Origin: Opitutia bacterium
GTDB lineage: Bacteria > Verrucomicrobiota > Verrucomicrobiia > Opitutales > Opitutaceae
Direction of reading: 5' to 3'
Assembly (NCBI GenBank): GCA_947453695.1
Contig: CANGHW010000008.1
Location: forward strand, 20,321 to 84,320
Length of the DNA stretch: 64,000 nt
The translations under genes were made by a program, and so were the position numbers. Positions 23,241 through 31,375 of the stretch are shown piece by piece (the first letter of the stretch is position 1; each line of letters starts with the position of its first letter). The notes below the pieces were generated by a model. It saw only the letters and a list, made by a program, of their open reading frames with translations, searched no databases and was not told the origin of the DNA.

Positions 23241-23857
23241 AAGTTCTGGCCATCGAAGATCAACCGATTGCGGCACTGCAGCTCCAGGCAGTCGTAAAGT
23301 CACTCGGGCACGAAGTGGAGTTGGTCACTAGTGCCAAGGCGGCATGGAGTCGGCTGGCCGAGCGGGATATCCGCGTGGTGGTGAGTGACTGGCGCATGCC
23401 GGTGATCGACGGCCTCGACCTGTGTCGGATGCTGCGCCAGCGCGAAGGCAACTATGTTTACTACATTCTGGTGAGTTCGACGAAGATTACGCGCGAGAGC
23501 CGGGCGGAGGCGCTGGCGGCCGGGGTGGATGATTTTCTCGCCAAGCCGGTGGATGCTGACGAACTGGGAATGCGGCTCCACGTGGCGGAGCGGATCATCG
23601 GTCTGACGGCGCAGGTGAAGGAGCTGGAGGCCTTCATTCCAATTTGTGGTTATTGTAAGAAGATTCGCGACGACCGGAAGTATTGGCAGGAGGTGGAAAC
23701 TTACTTTGCGCGACAGCAGGGGGCGAAGTTCAGCCACGGTGTCTGTCCCGATTGCTACGAGCGCGTGATGGCGCCGCAGCTTCGCCAGCTCGGGCTTGAT
23801 CCGACGTTGCCGGGAAGTCCGCCCGGAACACCGGGCGAAACGGACGCCCGGGGCTGA
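23237..23857 (+). CDS. response regulator with C-terminal Cys/His motif domain
   Basis: A 206-residue protein. Residues 1-120 are a receiver domain with phospho-acceptor Asp51 (SDWRMP), Lys103 in AKPVD and the usual switch residues. After a short linker (GLTAQVKELEAF) comes a small domain with Cys137-x2-Cys140, the string KKIRDDRKYW, and SHGVCPDC carrying His167, Cys170 and Cys173. This Cys/His set recurs in bacterial PAS and receiver proteins and probably binds a metal or acts as a redox output; no DNA-binding domain is present. A near copy ends the PAS protein at 46027. It overlaps the hybrid kinase by four bases and is the likely final receiver of that relay. Confidence 0.9.
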
Positions 23858-23959
23858 GGGGCGGTGGCCGGGTGGCTCGCAGGCAGCCGCCGGGTGCGCT
23901 GACGGTCTCTTGGTGATTGCGCCGCATATTTTGGCGCGGGGCAGCAAGTAACCGAGTTG

Positions 23960-23974
23960 GCACTTGAAAAGTGC
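23960..23974. promoter_or_regulatory. short inverted repeat upstream of the Tat oxidoreductase
   Basis: GCACTT-GAA-AAGTGC is a 6-bp-arm palindrome about 100 bases before the start at 24077. It could be an operator for the oxidoreductase gene. The evidence is only its symmetry and position. Confidence 0.25.
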
Positions 23975-24076
23975 GGGGCGTTGGCGCTTCGTGGTTTTTC
24001 GCTCGTTTTCCCTGTCATCCCGAAACCCCTTCAACGCCGGAGCGTCTCGCGCGTTTCAGCTTACCTTCCCCCAACC

Positions 24077-25489
24077 ATGTCAACGTCATCATTCAATCGT
24101 CGCGATTTCCTCACTTTTTCGGCCGTGGCTGCCGCCATGCTGGCCTTCCCGGGCTGCCAAAGCCTCGCCAAGAATCCCCGCAAGCCTCGTCCGATCGCCC
24201 CCGGAGCCAAAGTGCGTGTCGCGCAAGTCGGCTGCGGTGGCAAGGGCTTCAGCGATATCATGGCGCACAAGGACGAGGAAGTCGTCGCGCTGTGCGATAT
24301 CGATTGGGATACGAAGAGCCAGCGCATCACGGGCAATCTGAAGAAGCTGAAGGACGCCTTCCCAAAGGCGAAATTCTACACGGATTTCCGGAAGATGCTC
24401 CTCGAGATGGACAATCAGATCGACGCGGTCGGCGTCGCCACGCCGGATCACATGCACTTCCTGCCCGCCTACATGGCGATCATGCTGGGCAAGCACGTCT
24501 ACGTCCAAAAGCCCCTCACGCAGACCGTCTTCGAGGCGCGCGAACTCCTCCGCCTCGCCCGCCTCAACGGCGTCTCGACGCAGATGGGTAACCAGGGCCA
24601 CGCCGGCGAAGGTATCCGCCTCGTGCGCGAGTGGTATGGCGCGGGTCTCATCGGTGAAGTTCGCGAAGTGCAGATCTGGACGAACCGTCCGGTCTGGCCG
24701 CAGGGTATGCAGGAGTGGCCCGCCTCCGAGCCGGTCCCAGCTGGCATGAATTTCGACGCGTTTCTCGGCCGTGCGCAGGAGCGCACCTTCAGCTCGAAGA
24801 TCCATCCCTTCAACTGGCGTGGTCTGCAGGACTACGGCTGCGGCGCGCTCGGCGACATGGCCTGCCACATCATGGATGCGGCCTTCTGGAACCTGGATCT
24901 GGGCGCTCCGACCAGCGTCGAGCTCAAGAAGATCGATCAGGCCAGCAAGGTGGCCTATCCGAAATCTGCGGTCGTCGAGTTTCAGTTCCCGGCCCGCGGC
25001 AAGCAGCCCCCGGTCACGCTCACGTGGCGCGAAGGTGGCGAGCTTCCCCCGCGTCCGAAGGGGCTCGAAGAGTCCCGTCAGCTCGCCAAGGGCGGCCAGC
25101 TCATCATCGGCAGCAAGGGCACGGTTTACGACGGCAACGATTACTGCAACAGCCCACGTTTCCTCCCGGAGTCTTTCCACAAGGAACTCGTCGAGGGTGG
25201 CAAGATGCCGCCGAAGACCATCCCGCGCGTGCCGGAAAACAATCCGCACAAGGAGTGGATTGCCGCGATCCGCGCCGGCAATCCTGCGGGTGCAGGCTCG
25301 AACTTCGAATACTCGGTGCCCTTCACCGAGACCGTGTGCCTCGGCACTGTCGCCATCCTCGTGGGCAAGAAGTTCACGTGGGATGCGGCCAACATGAAGA
25401 CCTCGTTGCCCGAGGCCGACGCGCTGCTCGCTCCGAAGTATTTCCGCAAGGGCTGGAGCCCGCAGGAAGTCGACGCGAGCATCGGCTGA
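24077..25489 (+). CDS. Tat-exported Gfo/Idh/MocA family oxidoreductase
   Basis: A 470-residue protein with a twin-arginine leader (NRRDFLTFSAVAAAMLAF) and a following Cys (FPGCQ) that could be a lipobox. The mature part opens with the Rossmann motif VAQVGCGGKGFSDI and contains VQKPLTQ, the family EKP-like motif, then GCGALGDMACHIMDAAFW. Such exported enzymes are abundant in Planctomycetes and Verrucomicrobia and are thought to process sugars with a tightly bound cofactor. The ATG at 24077 gives the Tat motif at the right distance; the frame upstream has no support. Codon choice is more C-ending than in the neighbours, which may reflect high expression. A strong terminator follows 42 bases after the stop. 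Confidence 0.92.
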   Translation: MSTSSFNRRDFLTFSAVAAAMLAFPGCQSLAKNPRKPRPIAPGAKVRVAQVGCGGKGFSDIMAHKDEEVVALCDIDWDTKSQRITGNLKKLKDAFPKAKFYTDFRKMLLEMDNQIDAVGVATPDHMHFLPAYMAIMLGKHVYVQKPLTQTVFEARELLRLARLNGVSTQMGNQGHAGEGIRLVREWYGAGLIGEVREVQIWTNRPVWPQGMQEWPASEPVPAGMNFDAFLGRAQERTFSSKIHPFNWRGLQDYGCGALGDMACHIMDAAFWNLDLGAPTSVELKKIDQASKVAYPKSAVVEFQFPARGKQPPVTLTWREGGELPPRPKGLEESRQLAKGGQLIIGSKGTVYDGNDYCNSPRFLPESFHKELVEGGKMPPKTIPRVPENNPHKEWIAAIRAGNPAGAGSNFEYSVPFTETVCLGTVAILVGKKFTWDAANMKTSLPEADALLAPKYFRKGWSPQEVDASIG

Positions 25490-25531
25490 GCCGGCCGCAA
25501 GCGCTGACGGCGCTTCGTTTTCCAGAATTAC

Positions 25532-25564
25532 ATCCGCCGCTCGCAGGAGCGGCGGATTTTTTTT
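25532..25564 (+). terminator. rho-independent terminator of the Tat oxidoreductase
   Basis: ATCCGCCGCTC (25532-25542), loop GCAG, GAGCGGCGGAT (25547-25557): a perfect 11-bp GC-rich stem followed by eight T residues at 25557-25564. It is the clearest intrinsic terminator in the window. Confidence 0.93.
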
Positions 25565-25635
25565 GTGCTCAACTCCGGCGCAAGCGAGCCGATGAACGCG
25601 GAAGTAAAAATACTCACGTAGTTATCCGGTCCGCC

Positions 25636-25734
25636 ATGTTTACACTCTTTACGAATTTCGCGCGTTCGATGTCCGTGACTCTGCTCATGTTTGCGATGTC
25701 GGCCGCAGTGCTCGTGCTCTCGGCGCTGATGTGA
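25636..25734 (+). CDS. possible small single-pass membrane protein (32 aa)
   Basis: A short frame beginning ATG at 25636 encodes 32 residues with a soluble start (MFTLFTNFARSM) and one hydrophobic helix (SVTLLMFAMSAAVLVLSALM). It stands alone between the strong terminator at 25564 and the opposite-strand gene ending at 25772. The surrounding bases are less GC-rich than average, as expected for a promoter region. No good ribosome-binding site is visible, which lowers confidence. No known family recognised. Confidence 0.35.
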   Translation: MFTLFTNFARSMSVTLLMFAMSAAVLVLSALM

Positions 25735-25771
25735 GCGGTCGCCGCAAGAGCGGCGCGCAGGCCCAGCGGCC

Positions 25772-26686
25772 TCAGCGCCCGGTCATCGGGCCGATGTAAC
25801 TCCGAGCGACGACGACATCGTCGAACCAGACGGATTGGCGCTCGCCCCAAAAGCGTTTCGTGGGATCGCCGGCATCGTAGCCGTAGTGCTCGAGCCAGAG
25901 ACAGTTCACCTGGAGGTCGAGATCGCGGCGCCAGCGGATGCCGGTGAATTCGCCAACGAGTTGGCCGTCGATCCACATGGCCTGGCGTCCGTCGGCGACC
26001 TCGGGCGCGGTATTGGCCGAGAGCATGAATTCCCAGCATTGCCAGCGATCAAGCACGGGCACGACGCGGTGGGGCGAGGCGGCTTCGCCGGCGGCGGGGC
26101 CGGGCGGGAAGAAGGCCTTGCCCCAGTATTGGCCGGGCATCTTCGGATCGGGCCGTAGGTCGAGGAAGTAACTGTAGAGATTTACTTCGCCGGGCGGCGG
26201 ATTCTGGCCCCAGGCAAACCACGGCTCCATGCCGGTGGAGTAGTAGGTGCCATCGGGTTGTCGGCCCGCTTTACCAAAGCCGGACCATTTGTTTTTGGTC
26301 TGATTAGCGAGGAGCCAAACGAAGTGGTGGGCGTAGCGGTAGTCGGCGGAAAATTTGACGTAGAAGCGGACGTGGACGGTGTCGGCGCTGGGCATGAACC
26401 ACTTGATGGCGTCGGGGCTTTGCCGCTGGCCGCGCTCCAGGGGGAATTCGGCCGACCACTGACCGGAGTGCGGGGCGGCTGGAGTGACGAGCACACGGCC
26501 GCGTTGCTCATCCCATTTCTTCATATCGCCCGACTCGAAGTCATCGGCGAAGAGGACGGCGGGATCGCGGGCGAGTCCTACGTCGTGGGGATACTTCGCG
26601 GCGAGGCCGTCGGCGGCGAAGAGTGATCGGATAACGAAGAGCGCGAGCGGGCAGAAAAGGAAAGGGAGGTGCCGCGCTTTGATCAT
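25772..26686 (-). CDS. secreted jelly-roll (concanavalin-like) protein, possible polysaccharide lyase
   Basis: A 304-residue protein with a signal peptide (PFLFCPLALFVIRSLFAADG). It contains a beta-rich domain with FADDFESGDMKKWDEQ, VHVRFYVKFSADYRYAHHF, DRWQCWEFMLSAN and VWFDDVVVARSYIGP. The 'LF-DDFESG-W' opening and 'WIDG-LVGEF' hairpin fit the concanavalin-like fold of lyases and Cip1-like proteins. An actual lyase activity is not shown by any catalytic residue I can name. It is followed on the same strand by a small NAD(P)-binding protein whose stop precedes... its own start is upstream of it, so the pair may be read in the order 27334 to 25772 with an 18-base gap. Confidence 0.7.
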   Translation of the reverse strand: MIKARHLPFLFCPLALFVIRSLFAADGLAAKYPHDVGLARDPAVLFADDFESGDMKKWDEQRGRVLVTPAAPHSGQWSAEFPLERGQRQSPDAIKWFMPSADTVHVRFYVKFSADYRYAHHFVWLLANQTKNKWSGFGKAGRQPDGTYYSTGMEPWFAWGQNPPPGEVNLYSYFLDLRPDPKMPGQYWGKAFFPPGPAAGEAASPHRVVPVLDRWQCWEFMLSANTAPEVADGRQAMWIDGQLVGEFTGIRWRRDLDLQVNCLWLEHYGYDAGDPTKRFWGERQSVWFDDVVVARSYIGPMTGR

Positions 26687-26704
26687 GGGGGCGAGCGGAC
26701 CGGC

Positions 26705-27334
26705 CTAGATCGCCTCGGACTCGACGAGGTGTGCGCCGGGGCGGGCGGCGAGTGCGGCCGAGAGGAGGGTGCGCGCGATACGGTCGGCGGGCACTACGCG
26801 GTAGCGGCGCGGCAGCAGAAACGGGAGGGCGGAGAAGAGGCGGAGCGCGAGCGCTTCGAAAGGACGCCGCTCCGTGCGATCGCCGCCGATAAACGAGGGA
26901 CGCAGGATGGTAAGGGACGGGAAGCCGACGGAGCGGAGGGCGGCTTCCATCTCGCCCTTGGTGCGGAGGTAGAAGGTGCGGGAGGAGGCATCGGCGCCGA
27001 CTGAGGAGACGACGGCAAAGGAGCCCGCGCCGTGCCGGCGGGCGAGCGTGGCCACGGCGAGCGGATAGTCGTGATCGACGCGGCGAAAGGCGGACTGCGA
27101 GCCGGCCTTCTTAATGGTGGTGCCTAGCGTGCAGATCACGCCGTCGACCGCCCACCAGGGGGCATCGGCCGGGAGGGCGTCGAAATCCACCAGCGGGTTG
27201 ACGAGTTTGGGGTGAGGCGGGAGCGGGCGACGCGTGGGAGCAACGAGGCGCGTGACATGTGGATCCGCGAGGGCGGAGGTAAGGACGGATTGGCCGACGA
27301 GCCCGGTGGCGCCGACGAGGAGGAGCGATTTCAT
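26705..27334 (-). CDS. NAD(P)H-binding epimerase-like protein (HTATIP2-type)
   Basis: A 209-residue atypical SDR. The cofactor motif VGATGLVGQ is near residues 6-14, GVICTLGTT and GAGSFAVVSSVGAD follow, and YLRTKGEMEAAL provides the Tyr-x3-Lys pair. Members of this small group resemble HTATIP2/TIP30 and bind NAD(P) as stress or quinone-linked proteins. The ATG at 27334 (MKSLLLVG) fits; another in-frame ATG is at 27352, and the frame continues to 27664 through repeat sequence. The segment encoding LTSALADPHVTRL is matched by non-coding DNA at about 28683-28730. Confidence 0.85.
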   Translation of the reverse strand: MKSLLLVGATGLVGQSVLTSALADPHVTRLVAPTRRPLPPHPKLVNPLVDFDALPADAPWWAVDGVICTLGTTIKKAGSQSAFRRVDHDYPLAVATLARRHGAGSFAVVSSVGADASSRTFYLRTKGEMEAALRSVGFPSLTILRPSFIGGDRTERRPFEALALRLFSALPFLLPRRYRVVPADRIARTLLSAALAARPGAHLVESEAI

Positions 27335-27953
27335 CCGCGACGCACTATCCATGCAGGGCCGGCGTTGGCGAGCCGGCGCTGTGGCCGAGAGGGGAGCGGT
27401 CCGGCGCGGGGCGGGCACGGCGGAGGCAGCGCGGGGGCGAGTCCGGCCGGGCGGGACAGGGCGAGTCGCGCGCGGGAAAAACGATCTCGGCGCCGGGAAA
27501 GATGAAGTCGGGCTTGGGTGAAGCGATCCAGGGCAAAGACAAAACGAGTTGAGGGAGAGGGGCGGTGATCTCCGGGCCGGGACAAAGCGGATCGGAGGGG
27601 GAAGTTGCGGATTTGGCCGCAGGAAAAACGAATCCGCCGGCGGGGGAAATGAGTGGGGGCGCAAAAAAACCGCGGTCGGCTCGTGCGGAGACGCCTGGGC
27701 GGGGCGGTGTCGGGAGAGAGGCCGGGGAGTTGCCGCAAAAATCCAGAGCGGAACGGGGCGAGCGCCAGTTTTTCCGGTTTGGAGCTGCGTAACCTCCAGC
27801 CGATCAGGGTGCTCGGGTGATGTGGAGGTGGAGCAAAAAAGATGAGAGGTGGGAAGTCGGACTGCACACCTTTCGTGTTACGCTGAAGACCAGCCGAAAG
27901 ACCGATCTGATCGCGGCCGACGGCTCGCCACCCATCCCATCACCACTCACATT
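27335..27953. other. 619-base gap with palindrome and degenerate GGGAAA-type periodic repeats
   Basis: No convincing gene. At 27358-27377 there is a palindrome, GCCGGC-GTTGGCGA-GCCGGC. From about 27470 to 27680 the + strand is strongly purine-rich and shows loosely repeated units of roughly 20-25 bases starting GGGAAA, GGGCAAAG, GGGACAAAG, GGGAAGTT, AGGAAAAACG, several followed by CGGATC or CGAATCC. Open frames across it give low-complexity Arg/Pro/Ser or Gly/Arg protein and are not credible. The last 150 bases before 27954 should hold the promoter of the next gene. Confidence 0.55.
27358..27377. repeat. GCCGGC palindrome
   Basis: Arms GCCGGC (27358-27363 and 27372-27377) flank GTTGGCGA, followed by GCTG. 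It sits just before the start of the epimerase-like gene, in the same style as the palindromes near 16875 and 28981. Confidence 0.6.
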
Positions 27954-28676
27954 ATGAATGCAGAACAAACGAATACCGGTGGAATGCTCAGGAATACCTG
28001 GGCGTTCCTCAACACCCATCCCGCCGTCCTCCACGTCGAGGCGCTTACGCCCAAGGTGGCAGCGTTGGGGCGAGTTGTCGCTCGCCTCGATAGGCTCGCG
28101 GATGTGCAGACGATGCCCACCGAGGGCGACACGGTCGAGCGTCGGGCGACGTTTGAGGCGTTGACGAATGTCAGTCTCGCGGTCGCCGGTCCGCTGTTGA
28201 GCTACGCGCGGTCGCATGGCCTCATTCACCTCGCGTCGTTGGCCGATGTGTCGCGCAAGGATTTCCGCCTGCTCCGGCAGGACCTGCGGGCTGGGTTGGC
28301 GCAGCGAATTTATAACGCGGCGCAGCCGCTGCAGGGTGAGCTACAGAGCTACGGGATTACGGCCGGGGTGATGCAAGAACTGCACGACTGCATTGCACGA
28401 GTTAAAGAAACCACGGCAGCATCGCGCGGGCTCGCGTCAGACAAGTGCATCGCGACATTAGGCATAAAGCAGGCACTGGCGGAAGGAGCGGAGTTACTCG
28501 GTCAGATTGACCCGCTGGTGCTGCCGTTGCGCTGGTCGAACCCGGATTTCCATGCGCGGTATTGCATCGCGCGCCGAGTGTTCCAGCGCGGCGGGGCGCG
28601 GCGCCGCCGGCCTGAAACCGGCGATGCGGTGACCGCGAGCGGTGGGGCGGCCCAGTCGGTGGCCGCGGCGGCGTGA
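27954..28676 (+). CDS. uncharacterised helical protein (240 aa)
   Basis: A soluble, largely alpha-helical protein without signal peptide or membrane segment, in the style of a cytoplasmic helical bundle. It contains TWAFLNTHPAVLHV, PLLSYARSHGLIHLASL, DLRAGLAQRIYNAAQPL and VKETTAASRGLASDKCIATLGIKQAL. I do not recognise a named family, though similar proteins of unknown function appear in Verrucomicrobia and Bacteroidetes. The last 30 or so residues (from about 28590) are Arg/Gly/Ala-rich and coincide with a palindrome at 28606-28622, so the natural C-terminus may have been extended by a repeat. ATG at 27954. Confidence 0.7.
   Translation: MNAEQTNTGGMLRNTWAFLNTHPAVLHVEALTPKVAALGRVVARLDRLADVQTMPTEGDTVERRATFEALTNVSLAVAGPLLSYARSHGLIHLASLADVSRKDFRLLRQDLRAGLAQRIYNAAQPLQGELQSYGITAGVMQELHDCIARVKETTAASRGLASDKCIATLGIKQALAEGAELLGQIDPLVLPLRWSNPDFHARYCIARRVFQRGGARRRRPETGDAVTASGGAAQSVAAAA
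28606..28622. repeat. GCCGG-CCTGAAA-CCGGC palindrome inside a gene end
   Basis: Perfect 5-bp arms around CCTGAAA, located in the low-complexity 3' end of the helical-protein gene. It resembles the other GC palindromes of the window, all of which otherwise sit between genes. Confidence 0.55.
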
Positions 28677-29007
28677 GGGTGCGACGTGACGTGCGGATCC
28701 GCGAGGGCGGAGGTGGCTGGGATTGGCCAACGGGGCCGAGGACGCGTATTTTTGCTCAACCGCAGCACGGGGGCGCCGATTACTTGATTACTCCTGCCCC
28801 TCCTCCCGGTTCGGCAAGAATTTCGCCCTCCCGATTCGCTCCCCGGAGAACAGTCTGCAGCGGTTCACCGAGGCCGGTCGGTCGACGTCGGCGTCCTGCC
28901 CCGGGAGGCGGGCAGGAATTTTTGCCATGGTCGGAGCGAGGCACTCGTCCGGCGGCGATCAGCTGGATCTCGGGTGTCGAGCGGCCGGGGACGGCCGCGC
29001 TCCCGGC
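28677..29007. other. 331-base convergent gap with two repeats
   Basis: The gap between the helical protein and the CobW gene holds no credible frame. Bases 28683-28730 match part of the epimerase-like gene (27249-27299) with few differences and one gap. Bases 28981-28998 form the hairpin GCGGCCG-GGGA-CGGCCGC. The middle part (28750-28900) is a little less GC-rich, with TTGATTACTCC and AAGAATTTCGCC, but I see no promoter or structured RNA. Confidence 0.5.
28981..28998. repeat. GCGGCCG hairpin near the end of the CobW gene
   Basis: Perfect 7-bp arms around GGGA, followed by GCTCCCGG. It ends about ten bases from the CobW stop and could help end transcription from either side, but lacks a T-run. 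Confidence 0.6.
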
Positions 29008-30456
29008 TTAAGTGAGGCAGGCTTTGAACGCCTCGGTGAGTTTCTCGCGCTCGAGGTTCTTGCCGATGAAGACGAGGGTGTTGGTGCGGGCTTCGCCCTT
29101 GGCCCACTCGCGGTCGAACTTGGCGTCGAAGAGCATGTGCACGCCTTGGAAGACGAGGCGCTTTTGGGCGCCTTTCACGCTGAGGACGCCCTTCATGCGG
29201 TAGATGTCGCCGCCCTTGGTGCGGAGGAGCTCGCTAATCCAGTCGTTGAGCTTTTTGCCGTCGAGGTCGCCGGGGGTGCTGATGCCGACGCTCGTGACGG
29301 CGTCGTTGTGCGTGTGGGCGGCGTGGTAGTCGCGCTGCCAGGCGGGCTTCGCGACTTCGCCCATGACGTGGATGTGGAGCGGGTCATGGCCGCAGGACTC
29401 GAAGACGAGGTAGAAACCGGGCGCGTCGATCTTGAGCTTGAAGTGCGCGTGGCCGTCGGTGAGGAGGAGGCGGTGGAGCGTGGCGCCGGGGACGACGGTG
29501 TCGCCCTCCTTACAGCGGGCTTCCCAGTCGGCGAAGACGTGGACGGCGGCTTCCGTGGCGGCGCGGATGGCGGCCTGGGATTCGGCGGACTCGAGGTCGC
29601 CGTTGACGGGCAACTTCACGGGCATGACGACGATGTCGAGCTCGTTGGGATTGCCGTGGTGGTGGTGATGGTGGTGCTCATGGCCTTCACCGTGGCCATG
29701 GTCGTGCCCCTCGTGGGAGTGACCGTGGTCATGGCCGTGGTCGTGATCGCAGTGGCCGATGGCGAGGTCGTGCGTGCCGATCGGGAGGGCGTAGGCGCCA
29801 GCCCACTCGAAAGGATACTCGGGCTCCATGAACTGCGGATCGAGTTCAGTGGCGCGGGAGAGATTGAAGCCGCCGACGTCGAGGACGCGGTCGAGGGGGA
29901 TGTCGCAGTTGTGCGTGCGATGAATGCGGGCGACGGCGTTGATCTTGCGAATGCGGGCCTCGAGGGCGTCGAGGTCGAGCGTGGGTACGAGATCGGTTTT
30001 GTTGAGGAGGATGACGTCGGCGAAGGCGAGCTGCTTGACGGATTCGTCGTCGGCGTCGAGGTGCTGGAGGACGTGCTTGGCGTCAACGACGGTGACGATG
30101 GCGTCGAGGCGGAAGTTGGACTTCATCTCGTCGTCGGTGAAAAACGTCTGCGCCACGGGGGCGGGATTGGCGAGGCCGGTGGTCTCGATGAGGATGCCGT
30201 CGAGCTTGTCCTTGCGCTTGAGGAGGCGGCCGAGGATGCGGATGAGGTCACCGCGGACGGAACAGCAGATGCAGCCGTTGTTCATCTCGAAGAGCTCTTC
30301 GTCGGACGAGATGACGAGCTGATGATCCACGCCGACCTCGCCGAATTCGTTTTCGATGACGGCGAGTTTCTTGCCGTGCTGTTCGGTGAGGATGCGGTTG
30401 AGGAGCGTGGTTTTGCCGGCGCCGAGGAAGCCGGTGAGGACGGTGACGGGGATCAT
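29008..30456 (-). CDS. CobW/COG0523 family GTPase with His-rich metal-binding loop
   Basis: A 482-residue G3E-family GTPase that loads or chaperones a metal. The Walker A loop GFLGAGKTT is at residues 9-17, followed by [13 protein letters not shown], the metal-binding CxCC motif GCICC at 61-65, and NKTDL at about 152-156. A very His-rich loop ([18 protein letters not shown] type) spans about 235-267, and a CobW C-terminal domain follows. The CxCC motif plus His loop points to zinc, with cobalt or nickel possible. It follows a DUF3299 protein and a His-rich lipoprotein on the same strand (119-base gap), a setting that supports zinc handling across the envelope. ATG at 30456 sits just after a direct repeat. 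Confidence 0.92.
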   Translation of the reverse strand: MIPVTVLTGFLGAGKTTLLNRILTEQHGKKLAVIENEFGEVGVDHQLVISSDEELFEMNNGCICCSVRGDLIRILGRLLKRKDKLDGILIETTGLANPAPVAQTFFTDDEMKSNFRLDAIVTVVDAKHVLQHLDADDESVKQLAFADVILLNKTDLVPTLDLDALEARIRKINAVARIHRTHNCDIPLDRVLDVGGFNLSRATELDPQFMEPEYPFEWAGAYALPIGTHDLAIGHCDHDHGHDHGHSHEGHDHGHGEGHEHHHHHHHGNPNELDIVVMPVKLPVNGDLESAESQAAIRAATEAAVHVFADWEARCKEGDTVVPGATLHRLLLTDGHAHFKLKIDAPGFYLVFESCGHDPLHIHVMGEVAKPAWQRDYHAAHTHNDAVTSVGISTPGDLDGKKLNDWISELLRTKGGDIYRMKGVLSVKGAQKRLVFQGVHMLFDAKFDREWAKGEARTNTLVFIGKNLEREKLTEAFKACLT

Positions 30457-30462
30457 CTGAGG

Positions 30463-30488
30463 ATTTACGATTTTAGATTTACGATTTT
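30463..30488. repeat. direct repeat ATTTACGATTTT upstream of CobW
   Basis: ATTTACGATTTT occurs at 30463-30474 and 30477-30488, with AG between. This AT-rich patch in GC-rich DNA lies 7 bases before the CobW start codon, where it would fall in the leader. It may be a remnant of a word-repeat or a regulatory site. Confidence 0.6.
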
Positions 30489-30575
30489 CGATGGGGCAGC
30501 GTGCGACGCGTTGAGGCGATTGCAAACGCGGCGAGTGAGCGCGGGAGCTGCGCGGGGAAGCGAGGGAGGCGCGGG

Positions 30576-31358
30576 CTATTTTTTGGTTTTCAGGAGGCCG
30601 TCGCCTTCGAGGGTGTAGAGGGAAGTGAGGAAGCCGTCGGTCCAGCGCGGTTGCACGCGGAGGCGGCCGGCGAGGGTGAGCGGGACGTCCTGCACGGCGG
30701 GGAGGCCCTCCTTGTTCATCTTGACCATGATCCACTCGGTGACGGCGGGCGTGACGCCGAAACAACAGAGCTGGGAGCTGCTGAGGAAAAAGAATTCGGT
30801 GGCGAAGCCATTCTCCAGTTTCGTCGGGAGCATGAAACCGGTGAGGACGACTTTCTGGCCGTCGAGACGGCGGATGGCGGCGGGCACTTGGGCGAGCAAG
30901 TCGGGCGGCGGAGTGCCGGCGGGGAGCGGCTCGGTGGGGGCGACGAAGGGAAAGCCGGCGAGCTGGCTGAAGCCGATTTCGCGATAGCCGCTGCGAAGGA
31001 CTGGGGGACCGTCGAGGGCTGATAGCGGAGGACCGGGGATCCGGAGCAGTGGGCGGGTCGGCGCGGCGGGTGCGGCGGGTGGCGTGGTGGTCGCGGCGGG
31101 CGAAGCGACCGGCGGGTTGGTCGCGGCCACGGCCAGGGGCTCGCCGACGCGGGAGCGGAACGGCTGCCGCGGAAGATCATCGGCCGAGGCGAGGGGCGGC
31201 TCATGGAGCACCACGCCATCGACCATGAGCGGGGCGCCGCCGAGACCGCAGCATTGGGAGTGGTCGCGGGGGCCCTTGAGAAACGGCGGCGCGGCGTGGG
31301 TCGACAAGGCGGTGAGCAACGCGCCGAGGGTCCACAGCGAGACAGAACGGGAGCGCAT
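30576..31358 (-). CDS. DUF3299-like exported protein
   Basis: A 260-residue protein with a signal peptide ([18 protein letters not shown]), a Pro/Ala-rich linker about 80-105 and a C-terminal domain with [39 protein letters not shown] and the closing [11 protein letters not shown]. These strings match the DUF3299 pattern, in which a Cys pair (here LCCFG) lies between two strands. Two more Cys (HSQCCGLGG) are near the N-terminus. The family is often found beside zinc and ABC metal transport genes, but its activity is not known. It lies between the His-rich lipoprotein (17-base gap) and CobW. Confidence 0.75.
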   Translation of the reverse strand: MRSRSVSLWTLGALLTALSTHAAPPFLKGPRDHSQCCGLGGAPLMVDGVVLHEPPLASADDLPRQPFRSRVGEPLAVAATNPPVASPAATTTPPAAPAAPTRPLLRIPGPPLSALDGPPVLRSGYREIGFSQLAGFPFVAPTEPLPAGTPPPDLLAQVPAAIRRLDGQKVVLTGFMLPTKLENGFATEFFFLSSSQLCCFGVTPAVTEWIMVKMNKEGLPAVQDVPLTLAGRLRVQPRWTDGFLTSLYTLEGDGLLKTKK

Positions 31359-31375
31359 GAGGCGGGCCCGGGCGC

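Noticed and set aside
23957..23976. Sigma-54-like TTGGCAC with downstream GC
   Set aside because: The GG and GC are 12 bases apart, not the 10 required, so only the palindrome is listed.
27331..27867. 178-residue - strand frame across the repeat-rich gap
   Set aside because: Arg/Pro/Ser/Leu low-complexity product that follows the periodic repeat; no conserved motif and no ribosome site.
28723..30618. 631-residue + strand frame opposite CobW
   Set aside because: Its acidic, Val/Gly-rich sequence mirrors the CobW gene including the His loop; CobW motifs are all on the - strand.
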